14,032 nt of DNA from Flavobacteriaceae bacterium (GTDB lineage: Bacteria > Bacteroidota > Bacteroidia > Flavobacteriales > Flavobacteriaceae): assembly GCA_002693605.1 (NCBI GenBank), contig NZQO01000087.1, positions 1 through 14,032 on the forward strand. Reading direction: 5' to 3'. A program made the translations under genes and the position numbers. Shown here in pieces: positions 6,180 through 13,232 of the stretch. Numbering within the stretch: the stretch's first letter is position 1; each line of letters opens with the position of its first letter. A model generated the notes under the pieces. The model made no database searches. It had not been told where the DNA came from and saw nothing but the letters and a program-made list of their open reading frames with translations.

Positions 6180-8672
6180 TTAATTGCCCAATGAGAGTAG
6201 ATTCGCAAATAATCGATAGGCTCCTGGGACACCCGCTGGCAATTCCCTAAAAAAGCTTAGGCCGGTATATATATAATAGCCCTTTCCATAAGGGGCAACT
6301 AGTAGCGCCCCCTTAGTGATTGGCTCGCCTGGATCGCTCATGCCCAGAATAGGAGTAAACGATTCCCCCCAGGCATCTGGGAAGTAAAGCCCGCGTTCCT
6401 GAACCCATCCAGAAAAATCACTATCGGTAATGGTATTTGGTTCGTTGAGCACAGGATGTTCAGGCGCGAGAAACAGCACATCGCTATTTTCATTAGTGAC
6501 CCGATCTCGAGATAAAGAAAGGGAGTAAGGCGCCAGATTATCGGTTACGAGCCCCCGGTTGGTATTATATTGAACGAGCAAGGTCCCGCCCTCGGCAACG
6601 TATTGATGAAGCACGTTTTGCTTGAACGCAAGTTCAGGGAGGGTATTGTAAGCTCTAATACCTACTACGACGGCATCAAAATTTTTGAGATTTTTCAGGG
6701 AAATTTGATCGGTTGACAGGGAGGTGACGTGATACCCAATTTGCCGTAAGCTCTCCGGTATGGCATCTCCAGCTCCTTCAATATATCCGATTTTCTCACC
6801 TTCTTTCTCCAAATCGATACGCACGATTTTTGCCTGAGATGGTAACAAGACTCTTTGATAGGGAATATGTTCGTAATCTATCATGGTAAGTTCCCTATCG
6901 TAAAAATTATCGCCCACTACCACAAGCGGTTTCAAAAGCCCCTCGCTATTATCCTTTGGGGGGGTAACGGTAAATACTACGGTCCTTGTTTCACCAGCAT
7001 TTGAAATCTCGAAGGTGTGCTGTGCGGGGGAAATTTGCCATCCCGCTGGATGGTTAAGTTGAATGAAACCATTTAGGTTGGCTCGATTGGCTTGTATGGT
7101 TACCGAAATCGTTCTACTATCCTTGTTGGAAAAAATTACAACCTTGTCGTTTATTCGGGAGGTCGCGGCCGGCAACACTTCCAGCGGTTGGTAAACTTCC
7201 CCTTTCACCGGATCATTATACTTATAAATCACATTTCGCGAAATATCCATTGTGCTCTGTCCTAACTGAAGGTTAAAAATAATTTGTTGTGGCGCAGGAG
7301 ATTCCGGAAGGCCAATAAGATGTTCTGGAGCCTGGTACATACCTAAGGACCCTTCATCGTTCAGCCAATACGGCGTCGAAAAGGTCGTGCTTTTCGATTC
7401 AATTTCGGTACTAAGTTGCCAAGGCTGGTTGGGGACTAATGACACTGGCGAATCGAGAAGAATGGTCCCCACGCCTGTTTTAATAGATTGGATTGAAACC
7501 GGAAATGTACCTCGGTTAATTACCTCCAATGTAACATTGTACGTCCCTCCAGGATTAATCGCGTTTACGTCGGCCACCGCTTCCAGGAAAATTCCGCCGG
7601 CATCTAAAATGAGTTCTTCCAGTTGACGTGACTTTATACTTCGCCAATGGGTGTCCTCCAATTGCACGACCAAATCGTACGCCTGTAGCAACGGGCGCAG
7701 CATCGTGGATGGGTTCTTAAAATCGAATTCGTCTTCCAACGGGTATAGAATGCCTCCTATTACCTCGCCACCCGGAATGCGCGACCAGCTGGTATCGATA
7801 CCGGCAAATAGGTTGTCCTTTTCCGGCCGATTCCCCTTCAGGAACTCTAGCCATTCGGTTTGCGTACCTCGGGATCCGGTGCTGCCAAACCCCTGCGATT
7901 TGTGCATGCTTCTGCTCAACGAGGCAATTTCACCGTTGGAGAGACCTAGGGATGGGTAGTAATTTCCTGTCTCTAATTCAAATAAATTTGTTTTATCTGC
8001 AGCCTCAAATTTTTCCTGACTTCCGTAGAACCACCACGAAGTGTTGAAAAATAGGCTACTTGGCTGCCACGTGCCGAAAGTACTCGCGCTTTTTGTATAT
8101 TTTGAAGCGTCGTTGGCAAGATCGAAGGCGGCCATACTCAGCATGGCCGAAGAGGTGTGGTGCCCGTGGGTGCTGCCCGCACTACGATGATCAAACCGGT
8201 TAATGATAATATCCGGCTTAAATTTTCGGATGGCGCGAACCACGTCACCCAGAACGGCTTCTTCATTCCAAATTTCCAGCGTTTCGTCGGGGTGTTTCGA
8301 ATATCCGAAGTCATTGGCTCGGGTAAATAGTTGCTCGCCTCCGTCCACGTTTCGCGCTGCCACAAGCTCCTGGGTACGGATAACGCCCAACAATTCCCTG
8401 ATTTCGGGTCCCACCAAATTTTGTCCGCCATCGCCACGGGTTAATGACAAATAGGCCGTTCTTGCCTTAACATCGTTTACCAGGTAGGAGATAAGTCTCG
8501 TGTTCTCATCGTCTGGATGTGCCGCAATGTACATGGCAGAACCCAAAAAATTGAGTTTTTGAAGGTCGTGGTAAATTTCGGAAGCGGTAGGTTTTTTGGG
8601 TGCTTGGGCAAATGAAAACGTGCTGGCGCAGAGGAAAAGCGACAGCGCAATAATTTTAAGAGGTATTTTCAC
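6180..8672 (-). CDS. Exported PIG-L/LmbE-family deacetylase with C-terminal amidotransferase-like domain
   Basis: From the GTG at 8670-8672 the product is 830 aa. Residues 1-22 form a signal peptide (KIPLK start, hydrophobic core, cut after FSFA before QAP). The PIG-L deacetylase domain (about 40-230) has the zinc motif AHPDDE (51-56) and the later His cluster HGHH (169-172), so metal ligands are present. Family members remove acetyl groups from N-acetylglucosamine-type substrates. Beta-rich segments (about 365-430 and 510-590, the second with VTIQANRANLNG and HPAGWQISP) resemble Ig/NEW3 modules. A C-terminal alpha/beta domain (about 615-830, with DAVVVGIRAYNTLPE and GGTLLVQYNTN) resembles a class I glutamine-amidotransferase fold, but no catalytic cysteine is evident. 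The open frame extends to a TTG at 8768 and an ATG at 8723, but these would bury the signal peptide and lie upstream of the probable promoter. Promoter and signal peptide favour 8672. It heads the deacetylase-microprotein-symporter operon. Confidence 0.93.
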   Translation of the reverse strand: MKIPLKIIALSLFLCASTFSFAQAPKKPTASEIYHDLQKLNFLGSAMYIAAHPDDENTRLISYLVNDVKARTAYLSLTRGDGGQNLVGPEIRELLGVIRTQELVAARNVDGGEQLFTRANDFGYSKHPDETLEIWNEEAVLGDVVRAIRKFKPDIIINRFDHRSAGSTHGHHTSSAMLSMAAFDLANDASKYTKSASTFGTWQPSSLFFNTSWWFYGSQEKFEAADKTNLFELETGNYYPSLGLSNGEIASLSRSMHKSQGFGSTGSRGTQTEWLEFLKGNRPEKDNLFAGIDTSWSRIPGGEVIGGILYPLEDEFDFKNPSTMLRPLLQAYDLVVQLEDTHWRSIKSRQLEELILDAGGIFLEAVADVNAINPGGTYNVTLEVINRGTFPVSIQSIKTGVGTILLDSPVSLVPNQPWQLSTEIESKSTTFSTPYWLNDEGSLGMYQAPEHLIGLPESPAPQQIIFNLQLGQSTMDISRNVIYKYNDPVKGEVYQPLEVLPAATSRINDKVVIFSNKDSRTISVTIQANRANLNGFIQLNHPAGWQISPAQHTFEISNAGETRTVVFTVTPPKDNSEGLLKPLVVVGDNFYDRELTMIDYEHIPYQRVLLPSQAKIVRIDLEKEGEKIGYIEGAGDAIPESLRQIGYHVTSLSTDQISLKNLKNFDAVVVGIRAYNTLPELAFKQNVLHQYVAEGGTLLVQYNTNRGLVTDNLAPYSLSLSRDRVTNENSDVLFLAPEHPVLNEPNTITDSDFSGWVQERGLYFPDAWGESFTPILGMSDPGEPITKGALLVAPYGKGYYIYTGLSFFRELPAGVPGAYRLFANLLSLGN

Positions 8673-8699
8673 GGAAGGATCTATTTTTGACGTGCGAAC

Positions 8700-8729
8700 C
8701 AAAGATATCGAAAAATGGCGCATCGGAAA
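8700..8729 (-). promoter_or_regulatory. Promoter of the deacetylase-symporter operon
   Basis: On the minus strand TATCTTTG (8707 to 8700) matches the Bacteroidota -7 consensus TAnnTTTG exactly. A -33-like TTTC lies 18 bases upstream (8729 to 8726). Transcription would begin near 8693-8696, about 21-24 bases before the GTG at 8672 and downstream of the ATG at 8723. This supports the shorter deacetylase start and makes the operon independent of the MscS gene upstream. Confidence 0.6.
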
Positions 8730-8764
8730 GGTGGATAGGCATTCTTTAACAATAATAAGAGCGG

Positions 8765-9331
8765 TCAATCTTCGGGATGCTCCTTAACATTCTTATCTTC
8801 TCCCTCATGTTGCTCCAGATACAAATCCAATTCCTCCGGTTTCACTACGGTAACACCCTTCTGGAGCATCATACTATTGGGGTAGGTTATAATCTCGCCC
8901 GCTGTGGTTCTAATTATTATCTGAAACGCCTTAATGTCCTCAATAATCCCTTCATATGGGTATTCTTTATCGTGAATCTTTATATAATCGCCTATTTTAT
9001 AGGGAAATGTGAAAAACATGATAATGCCACTGGTAATGTTGCTTAAAATAGACCATTGGGCGAAAAAGCCTACGCCTATTACAGCGAATACCGACGAGAG
9101 GACAACCCCCAGATCTTTTATCTCTACGCCCCATATTAGTATGAGGCCAAGTATTATCAAAAAAATAACGCCAAAGTCGATATGCTTGATAATGAGCCCC
9201 GTGCGATGTTCCACTCGTTCAGATTTAAGGGAGAACTGCTTAACGGTACGGGCAAGGATGTAGCGGAGAATTAACAGTACGACGATTACCGATACCGATT
9301 TAACTATTTGAAAAAGAAGATAATCTGACAT
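8765..9331 (-). CDS. Small MscS-family mechanosensitive ion channel
   Basis: A 188-aa inner-membrane protein of the MscS type. Three hydrophobic segments are seen: residues about 5-25, 50-69 and 74-108. The third has the alternating Gly/Ala/Ser pore-helix character (LSSVFAVIGVGFFAQWSILSNITSG, split here by position 78-102). It is followed by the beta-domain motif FPYKIGDYI (109-117), then GIIEDIKAFQIIIRTTAGEIITYPNS (128-153), the classic MscS beta-domain pattern. At 188 residues it is shorter than E. coli MscS (286 aa): most of the C-terminal alpha/beta cage is missing and replaced by a charged tail rich in Glu, His, Asp and Lys. Such channels release solutes on osmotic downshock. The ATG is seven bases after the lipoprotein stop, making it the last gene of the DUF2520 operon. 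Confidence 0.9.
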   Translation of the reverse strand: MSDYLLFQIVKSVSVIVVLLILRYILARTVKQFSLKSERVEHRTGLIIKHIDFGVIFLIILGLILIWGVEIKDLGVVLSSVFAVIGVGFFAQWSILSNITSGIIMFFTFPYKIGDYIKIHDKEYPYEGIIEDIKAFQIIIRTTAGEIITYPNSMMLQKGVTVVKPEELDLYLEQHEGEDKNVKEHPED

Positions 9332-9338
9332 ACTAATT

Positions 9339-10283
9339 TTAATTTAGGCCCAACGAGTCGCGCAGCGCGATATCGACATTCTTGTTTTTACCCCAATAGG
9401 TACTTTTTATTCGCTTTAAGCGCTGTGCTGTAGTTTTGAGCGAGGTGGTGTCTCTACCTACAGAAGCATTAATCTCTTCCCACTTTTCAATTTCATAGGG
9501 AAACGCACTGTGAAACCAAATAGTAAGCTGTCGCTGTAGGGTGGGGTAATTGATCGTATACGTACTAAGGGAATCCCCTTGCTTAAAGCTGGCGAAACTT
9601 TCATATGGCTGTAAGTCCTTGTGGTGCAACCTAACACATTCTATTGATGGGACCATGGCCAATTCTCCGGTAGGGAGCGTCTCTGGCGCTATGCGTATTA
9701 GGCTCCAAATTTCGTCTTCGAGCCACGTTTTCTCCAACGAAAACTCCATATCGGCCTCGCCTTCGAAATAGGAATGCGAAACTACATCATAGTCCTTTCG
9801 GTTGTTCAATTGCGTGTAGGTTTGTCCGCACCATTCCTGGGTGGAATTAGTGACTTTTATTGCGTGACCATTTCTATCGAGTGGACTAAATACGCTGGTC
9901 ATGATGTGATACGGATAGATCCCGGTTACAAAATCCTTGGTAAGGTTCAGTTTCAGGACGGTTTCATTGGTGTCGTTAGCAGCGTTGGCCTTTACTTGCA
10001 CATCCGGCAGAAAATCTTCCGTGACGAAAATGGTGACTGCCGTGCCCTGCCGAAGTTCGCCATAGCGTTCCTGTTGCAACTGATAGCTGGTAAGTTCGGC
10101 CTTGCCGGAAAACCAATACTCCTTAAACGGTTGGGAAAGCTCTCGAGGCTCGGTTTCCGAAGCATCGTTTATCGCCACGTCGCTACTAGGGATTAGATTT
10201 TTCTCGGAATCCTGGCAACTTAGAAAAACCCCCGAAACAATTAGGGCCAATCCGCATTTTAGTACAGCTTCGTTAACTAGCAT
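9339..10283 (-). CDS. Lipoprotein of unknown function in the Maf operon
   Basis: A 314-aa exported lipoprotein when started at the ATG 10281-10283. A GTG two codons upstream is an alternative. The start is followed by a hydrophobic stretch and a lipobox F-L-S-C with the acceptor cysteine at residue 23, then QDSEKN, so it should be anchored in a membrane facing the periplasm or the cell surface. The mature part is rich in predicted beta strands, with several aromatic residues, a WCGQTY segment in the middle and another cysteine in SIECVRL. I recognise no enzyme domain. Proteins at this position in flavobacterial genomes are, as I recall, often mislabelled 'septum formation inhibitor Maf' because they neighbour maf; this protein shows none of the Maf motifs. 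It follows maf by 34 bases and precedes the MscS gene by seven. Confidence 0.85.
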   Translation of the reverse strand: MLVNEAVLKCGLALIVSGVFLSCQDSEKNLIPSSDVAINDASETEPRELSQPFKEYWFSGKAELTSYQLQQERYGELRQGTAVTIFVTEDFLPDVQVKANAANDTNETVLKLNLTKDFVTGIYPYHIMTSVFSPLDRNGHAIKVTNSTQEWCGQTYTQLNNRKDYDVVSHSYFEGEADMEFSLEKTWLEDEIWSLIRIAPETLPTGELAMVPSIECVRLHHKDLQPYESFASFKQGDSLSTYTINYPTLQRQLTIWFHSAFPYEIEKWEEINASVGRDTTSLKTTAQRLKRIKSTYWGKNKNVDIALRDSLGLN

Positions 10284-10317
10284 GGACACAATTTTGTTAC
10301 GTAAAATTACTTAAATT

Positions 10318-10905
10318 TCAATGGTTTGCCAGTTCCATTAACGTTTTATATACGAGGCGCGTAGGCAAGCCCATAACATTGAAGAAAGACCCCTCAATGG
10401 CATCTACGCCAATATAGCCAATCCATTCCTGAATGCCATAGCTACCGGCCTTATCGAATGGCGTGTAGGTGGTTATATAGTGCGTAATTTCCTCTTCGGA
10501 AAGAGTACCGAACCACACCTTGGTCGTTTCGTTCACCGTTTTTTGCAGGTCGTGCATCGTGAAGCACACCGAGGTAATTACCTCGTGAAAAGCCCCGCTG
10601 AGTTCGGAGAGCATTTGGCGAGCATCGGCTTCATCTTTCGGTTTTTCGATAGCGCGACCGTCTTTCCAAACTATGGTATCACTGGTGATTACAATCTGGT
10701 TTTCAGAAATATCCGTAAAAGCAGACGCTTTCTTTTGCGATAGGAAATCGGTAATTTCCGAACCGCTTAAATGCGAGGGGAAGATTTCTTCTACGGGACG
10801 GACATCGATTGAAAACGGAAGGCCCATTTCAGAAAAAAAATGATGGCGCCGGGGTGACCCCGAAGCGAGCACAATTTCAAAGTTCGAGAGTTTTTTTGCG
10901 AGCAT
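10318..10905 (-). CDS. maf: Maf family nucleoside triphosphate pyrophosphatase
   Basis: A 195-aa cytoplasmic protein with all main Maf signatures: LASGSPRR (13-20), TSDTIV with the catalytic-site Asp76, EKPKDEADA (87-95), FHEVITSV (106-113), FDKAGSYGIQ (150-159) and GSFFNVMGLP (172-181). Maf proteins hydrolyse nucleoside triphosphates to the monophosphate and pyrophosphate. The YhdE-type subgroup prefers dTTP and UTP and also modified pyrimidine nucleotides, which suggests a role in cleaning the nucleotide pool. The D-K-A-G-S-Y-G-I-Q pattern fits that subgroup. The position following SG at 103-104 is Ala, where Arg or Lys is common, which may be a minor divergence. The length is normal. The ATG is nine bases after the prenyltransferase stop, so the genes are probably co-transcribed. 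Confidence 0.95.
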   Translation of the reverse strand: MLAKKLSNFEIVLASGSPRRHHFFSEMGLPFSIDVRPVEEIFPSHLSGSEITDFLSQKKASAFTDISENQIVITSDTIVWKDGRAIEKPKDEADARQMLSELSGAFHEVITSVCFTMHDLQKTVNETTKVWFGTLSEEEITHYITTYTPFDKAGSYGIQEWIGYIGVDAIEGSFFNVMGLPTRLVYKTLMELANH

Positions 10906-10914
10906 AGTTAGTTT

Positions 10915-11862
10915 TTAAGGAAGACCTTCTAGTGGATACAGCCATAAGGAACTGAGTCCCGTTAAAAATATGATTTTTGCCACGATAGCCAATTGGGCAA
11001 ACTCAGCTTTTCGCTTGGCACCATAACATTTTACGCAAAAGTAGAGAAGTGGCGCGACAACCAAAAATAGGAAGTACAGCACCAGTGTTTGCCGTGCGTA
11101 AATTTCACCATACATATAGGTAAGTACGCCAATTACATGCAGCACGGCCAACCCCCATACAAACGTTACCGTACGGCTTCGCCCAATGGCTATGGGCAAT
11201 GTATTCCTTCCGCCATTTTTATCTCCGTCAATATCCTGCAGGTCCTTGACGATTTCGCGTATAAAATTCAAGCCAAATGCAAAGGCCGCATAATAAAGCA
11301 AGAGTATAAAAACTTCTTGGTGAAGTGCTTGGTTCAGCACATTGGTTACGGGCAGTAAATCGAAAATAGGAACGATCAATAACCCGAGCGAAACTAACAT
11401 TGAAATTGCGATATTCCCAACGAGTAGAATGGACTTTAAGTAGGAAGTATAGATGTATAGAGCCGCCGCAATGACCACAAATATTGACGCGAACCCCGGC
11501 TTGTCTATGGCGTGCGAGACATAAAACCCGAGCACGACTCCCAGTCCCGTTAGAACTATGTAAAATTGCGTGGCCCTTCTTTCGGAGACGGCCATGCCGA
11601 TCCAAACGCGGTTCGGTTTATTTATTCGGTCGATTTCCCTATCGTAAATATCATTTATTACATAGCCCCCAGCCGCAATGGATAATGTGGCCAATACAAG
11701 AATGGAAAACTGAAAATTCGGAAGTAGCCCCGTAACGCCAAACGCGGGGAACACGGAGTATTTAATGAGAAGTTGGGCATAGGCCAACAGCAGTAAATTT
11801 AGCGGGCGAATACTTCGCAAATAGGCCATAAAAAAATCTGTTGGAAAGTATAGGTTAATCAT
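10915..11862 (-). CDS. UbiA-family prenyltransferase, (digeranylgeranyl)glyceryl phosphate synthase-like
   Basis: A 315-aa membrane protein with about eight or nine hydrophobic helices and both Asp-rich motifs of the UbiA superfamily: NDIYDREID (70-78) and DLQDIDGD (207-214). These bind the Mg-pyrophosphate of a polyprenyl donor. The PNRVWIGM and GGRNTLPIAIG stretches are also typical. The family transfers prenyl chains to aromatic or other acceptors. Flavobacterial members of this type are usually annotated as geranylgeranylglycerol-phosphate geranylgeranyltransferase by similarity to the archaeal lipid enzyme; the true substrate in bacteria is unclear. The ATG at 11860-11862 overlaps the KdsC-type stop by eight bases. 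A second ATG at residue 12 (11829), just before AYLRSIRPLNLL, is an equally good start and gives a more typical N-terminus. Confidence 0.9.
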   Translation of the reverse strand: MINLYFPTDFFMAYLRSIRPLNLLLLAYAQLLIKYSVFPAFGVTGLLPNFQFSILVLATLSIAAGGYVINDIYDREIDRINKPNRVWIGMAVSERRATQFYIVLTGLGVVLGFYVSHAIDKPGFASIFVVIAAALYIYTSYLKSILLVGNIAISMLVSLGLLIVPIFDLLPVTNVLNQALHQEVFILLLYYAAFAFGLNFIREIVKDLQDIDGDKNGGRNTLPIAIGRSRTVTFVWGLAVLHVIGVLTYMYGEIYARQTLVLYFLFLVVAPLLYFCVKCYGAKRKAEFAQLAIVAKIIFLTGLSSLWLYPLEGLP

Positions 11863-12388
11863 ATTTGGCGCTGGTGGCCGTCGCGTCTAGCCACTTGCCT
11901 TGTACTTTCAGCACCTGTTCAATGATATCGCGTACACAGCCCTTGCCGCCCTCCTTGTGCGATACGTATTTGGAAATCGCCTTTATCTCCGGCACTGCGT
12001 CTTGTGGGCAGCAGGCGAGGCCCACCGTCTTCATTACATATAGGTCAGGGATATCGTCTCCCATATAGAGTGTTTCCTCGGCTTTTATATTGTAAACATC
12101 AAAGTATTCCTCTAAAGTGTCGGTTTTATGGTGCGCACCCAAATAGATGTCGGTTATCCCAAGTCCGCGCAGCCTAGAACGCACACCCTCGTTGGTGCCT
12201 CCACTAATAATGCATACATTGAACCCCTGTTCAAGCGCGGTTTTAAGCGCATAACCGTCCTTGGTGTGCATGGTGCGGTACATTTCGCCTTCGGTGGTAA
12301 TGCTAATACTTCCGTCGGTAAGGACGCCATCTACGTCAAAGACGAAGGTGGTAATTTGGCTAAGGTATTCTTTATAACTTTTTTCCAT
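11855..12388 (-). CDS. kdsC: KdsC-type HAD phosphatase (3-deoxy-manno-octulosonate-8-phosphate phosphatase family)
   Basis: A 177-aa cap-less HAD phosphatase. Motif I FDVDGVLTDG (17-26) supplies the nucleophile Asp18 and the acid/base Asp20. Motif II is ISGGTNEGV (61-69), motif III lysine lies in GAHHKTD (84-90), and motif IV is MGDDIPD (109-115). The C-terminal GGKGCVRD (147-154) is characteristic of KdsC, where this tail closes the active site. KdsC removes phosphate from KDO-8-phosphate to give the KDO sugar of lipopolysaccharide, which fits a Gram-negative Bacteroidota member. The canonical ITGR of E. coli KdsC reads ISGG here, so a related keto-sugar phosphate cannot be excluded. It overlaps the DUF2520 gene by 17 bases upstream and the prenyltransferase by eight downstream, so tight co-expression is expected. 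Confidence 0.92.
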   Translation of the reverse strand: MEKSYKEYLSQITTFVFDVDGVLTDGSISITTEGEMYRTMHTKDGYALKTALEQGFNVCIISGGTNEGVRSRLRGLGITDIYLGAHHKTDTLEEYFDVYNIKAEETLYMGDDIPDLYVMKTVGLACCPQDAVPEIKAISKYVSHKEGGKGCVRDIIEQVLKVQGKWLDATATSAKYD

Positions 12389-13136
12389 AGGTGTTCTGAA
12401 TGGCTTCGGTCACTAAAATGTAAAGTTCCCTCGTGGTTCCTTCTGGGAGCAAATGTAAGTGTTTTTCTATCGTTTTGCGGTCGTTTCGCCTGGCGGGCCC
12501 CGTTTGGGCAGCGTAGGGCGAGAGCGAAATCGCCTTTTCGGCCGTTTCTCGAATTAACGGTCTTAAGAGTTCGAAATCGAGGTTTTTTTCCTGAAGGAGG
12601 GCGTGAGAGACCTGGTACAGGTAATTTCCGAAGTTATTCACGAACACCGCCGCAAGGTGCACTATACGGCGCTCTTCCGAGGAAATTTCCGTAACCTTAG
12701 GCGATATCGCCTCGCTCAATTCTCGCAGTAGGCGCAAATCGGTTGGCGTTTCTGCCTCAATACAAATTGGGATTTCGGAAAAATCTACGGTACGATCTTT
12801 CGAGAACGTCTGTAAAGGATAGAAAACGCCCCTCCGGTCGGTATTCGAGATTTCCTGCAGCGAGACGCTGCCGGAAGTGTGCACGGTAAGCCTGTCTTTA
12901 AACGGGAGCTGCGCCGATACTCCTGAAATCGCATCGTCCGGCACGCCAATTATATATACATCGGCCTCCATTATTTCGGAAAAATCCTGAGTTCTCGGTA
13001 TGGGTACGGCATTCACCACTGGGGCAATCGCGCTGCGGTTGTAAATTTGAACAACGTTGACCGTTGCGCTATGCTGCAATGCGTTGCAAAGCTGTTGGTT
13101 TACGTTGCCAAACCCAATAAAAACGACTCGAACCAT
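12372..13136 (-). CDS. Rossmann-like / DUF2520 NAD(P)-binding protein
   Basis: A 254-aa protein with two domains. The N-terminal Rossmann domain (about 1-120) starts VRVVFIGFGNVNQQL, with the nucleotide-binding G-x-G-N motif at 8-11, and includes the typical VYIIGVPDDAI strand and LTVHTSGSVS. The C-terminal helical DUF2520 domain (about 130-250) contains RIVHLAAVFVNNFGNYLY, a family hallmark, and LLRPLIRET. The overall design resembles pyrroline-5-carboxylate reductase and 6-phosphogluconate-dehydrogenase-like enzymes, so an oxidoreductase acting on a small metabolite is plausible. No substrate is known for the family. It is the first gene of the minus-strand operon that continues through KdsC, UbiA, Maf, lipoprotein and MscS. 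Its ATG is 96 bases from the divergent ccsA start. I see no good -7 box for it in that gap. Confidence 0.93.
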   Translation of the reverse strand: MVRVVFIGFGNVNQQLCNALQHSATVNVVQIYNRSAIAPVVNAVPIPRTQDFSEIMEADVYIIGVPDDAISGVSAQLPFKDRLTVHTSGSVSLQEISNTDRRGVFYPLQTFSKDRTVDFSEIPICIEAETPTDLRLLRELSEAISPKVTEISSEERRIVHLAAVFVNNFGNYLYQVSHALLQEKNLDFELLRPLIRETAEKAISLSPYAAQTGPARRNDRKTIEKHLHLLPEGTTRELYILVTEAIQNTYGKKL

Positions 13137-13208
13137 ACGGCTAAGGTACGTAAGCCCTGCCGATTATAAAACCCCTTTATTTATCTATTTTAAACCGTCA
13201 ATTTTAGT

Positions 13209-13216
13209 TATTTTTG
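13209..13216 (+). promoter_or_regulatory. -7 box of the cytochrome c biogenesis gene
   Basis: TATTTTTG matches TAnnTTTG exactly, 16 bases before the ATG at 13233, so transcription would begin near 13220-13224 with a leader of about ten bases. The -33 box is only a T-run (13188-13191). The 96-base gap 13137-13232 must also hold the promoter of the divergent DUF2520 operon. Confidence 0.5.
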
Positions 13217-13232
13217 CACAAAAATTTGCCCT

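Noticed and set aside
12128..12694. 188-aa plus-strand open frame opposite the KdsC and DUF2520 genes
   Set aside because: It is Arg/Pro/Phe-rich without any recognisable motif and lies wholly antisense to two well-supported genes; it is a codon-usage shadow.
13163..13201. Sigma70-like TTGACG and TATAAT on the minus strand before DUF2520
   Set aside because: The spacing is about 27 bases, far from 17, and Bacteroidota use a different promoter pattern.
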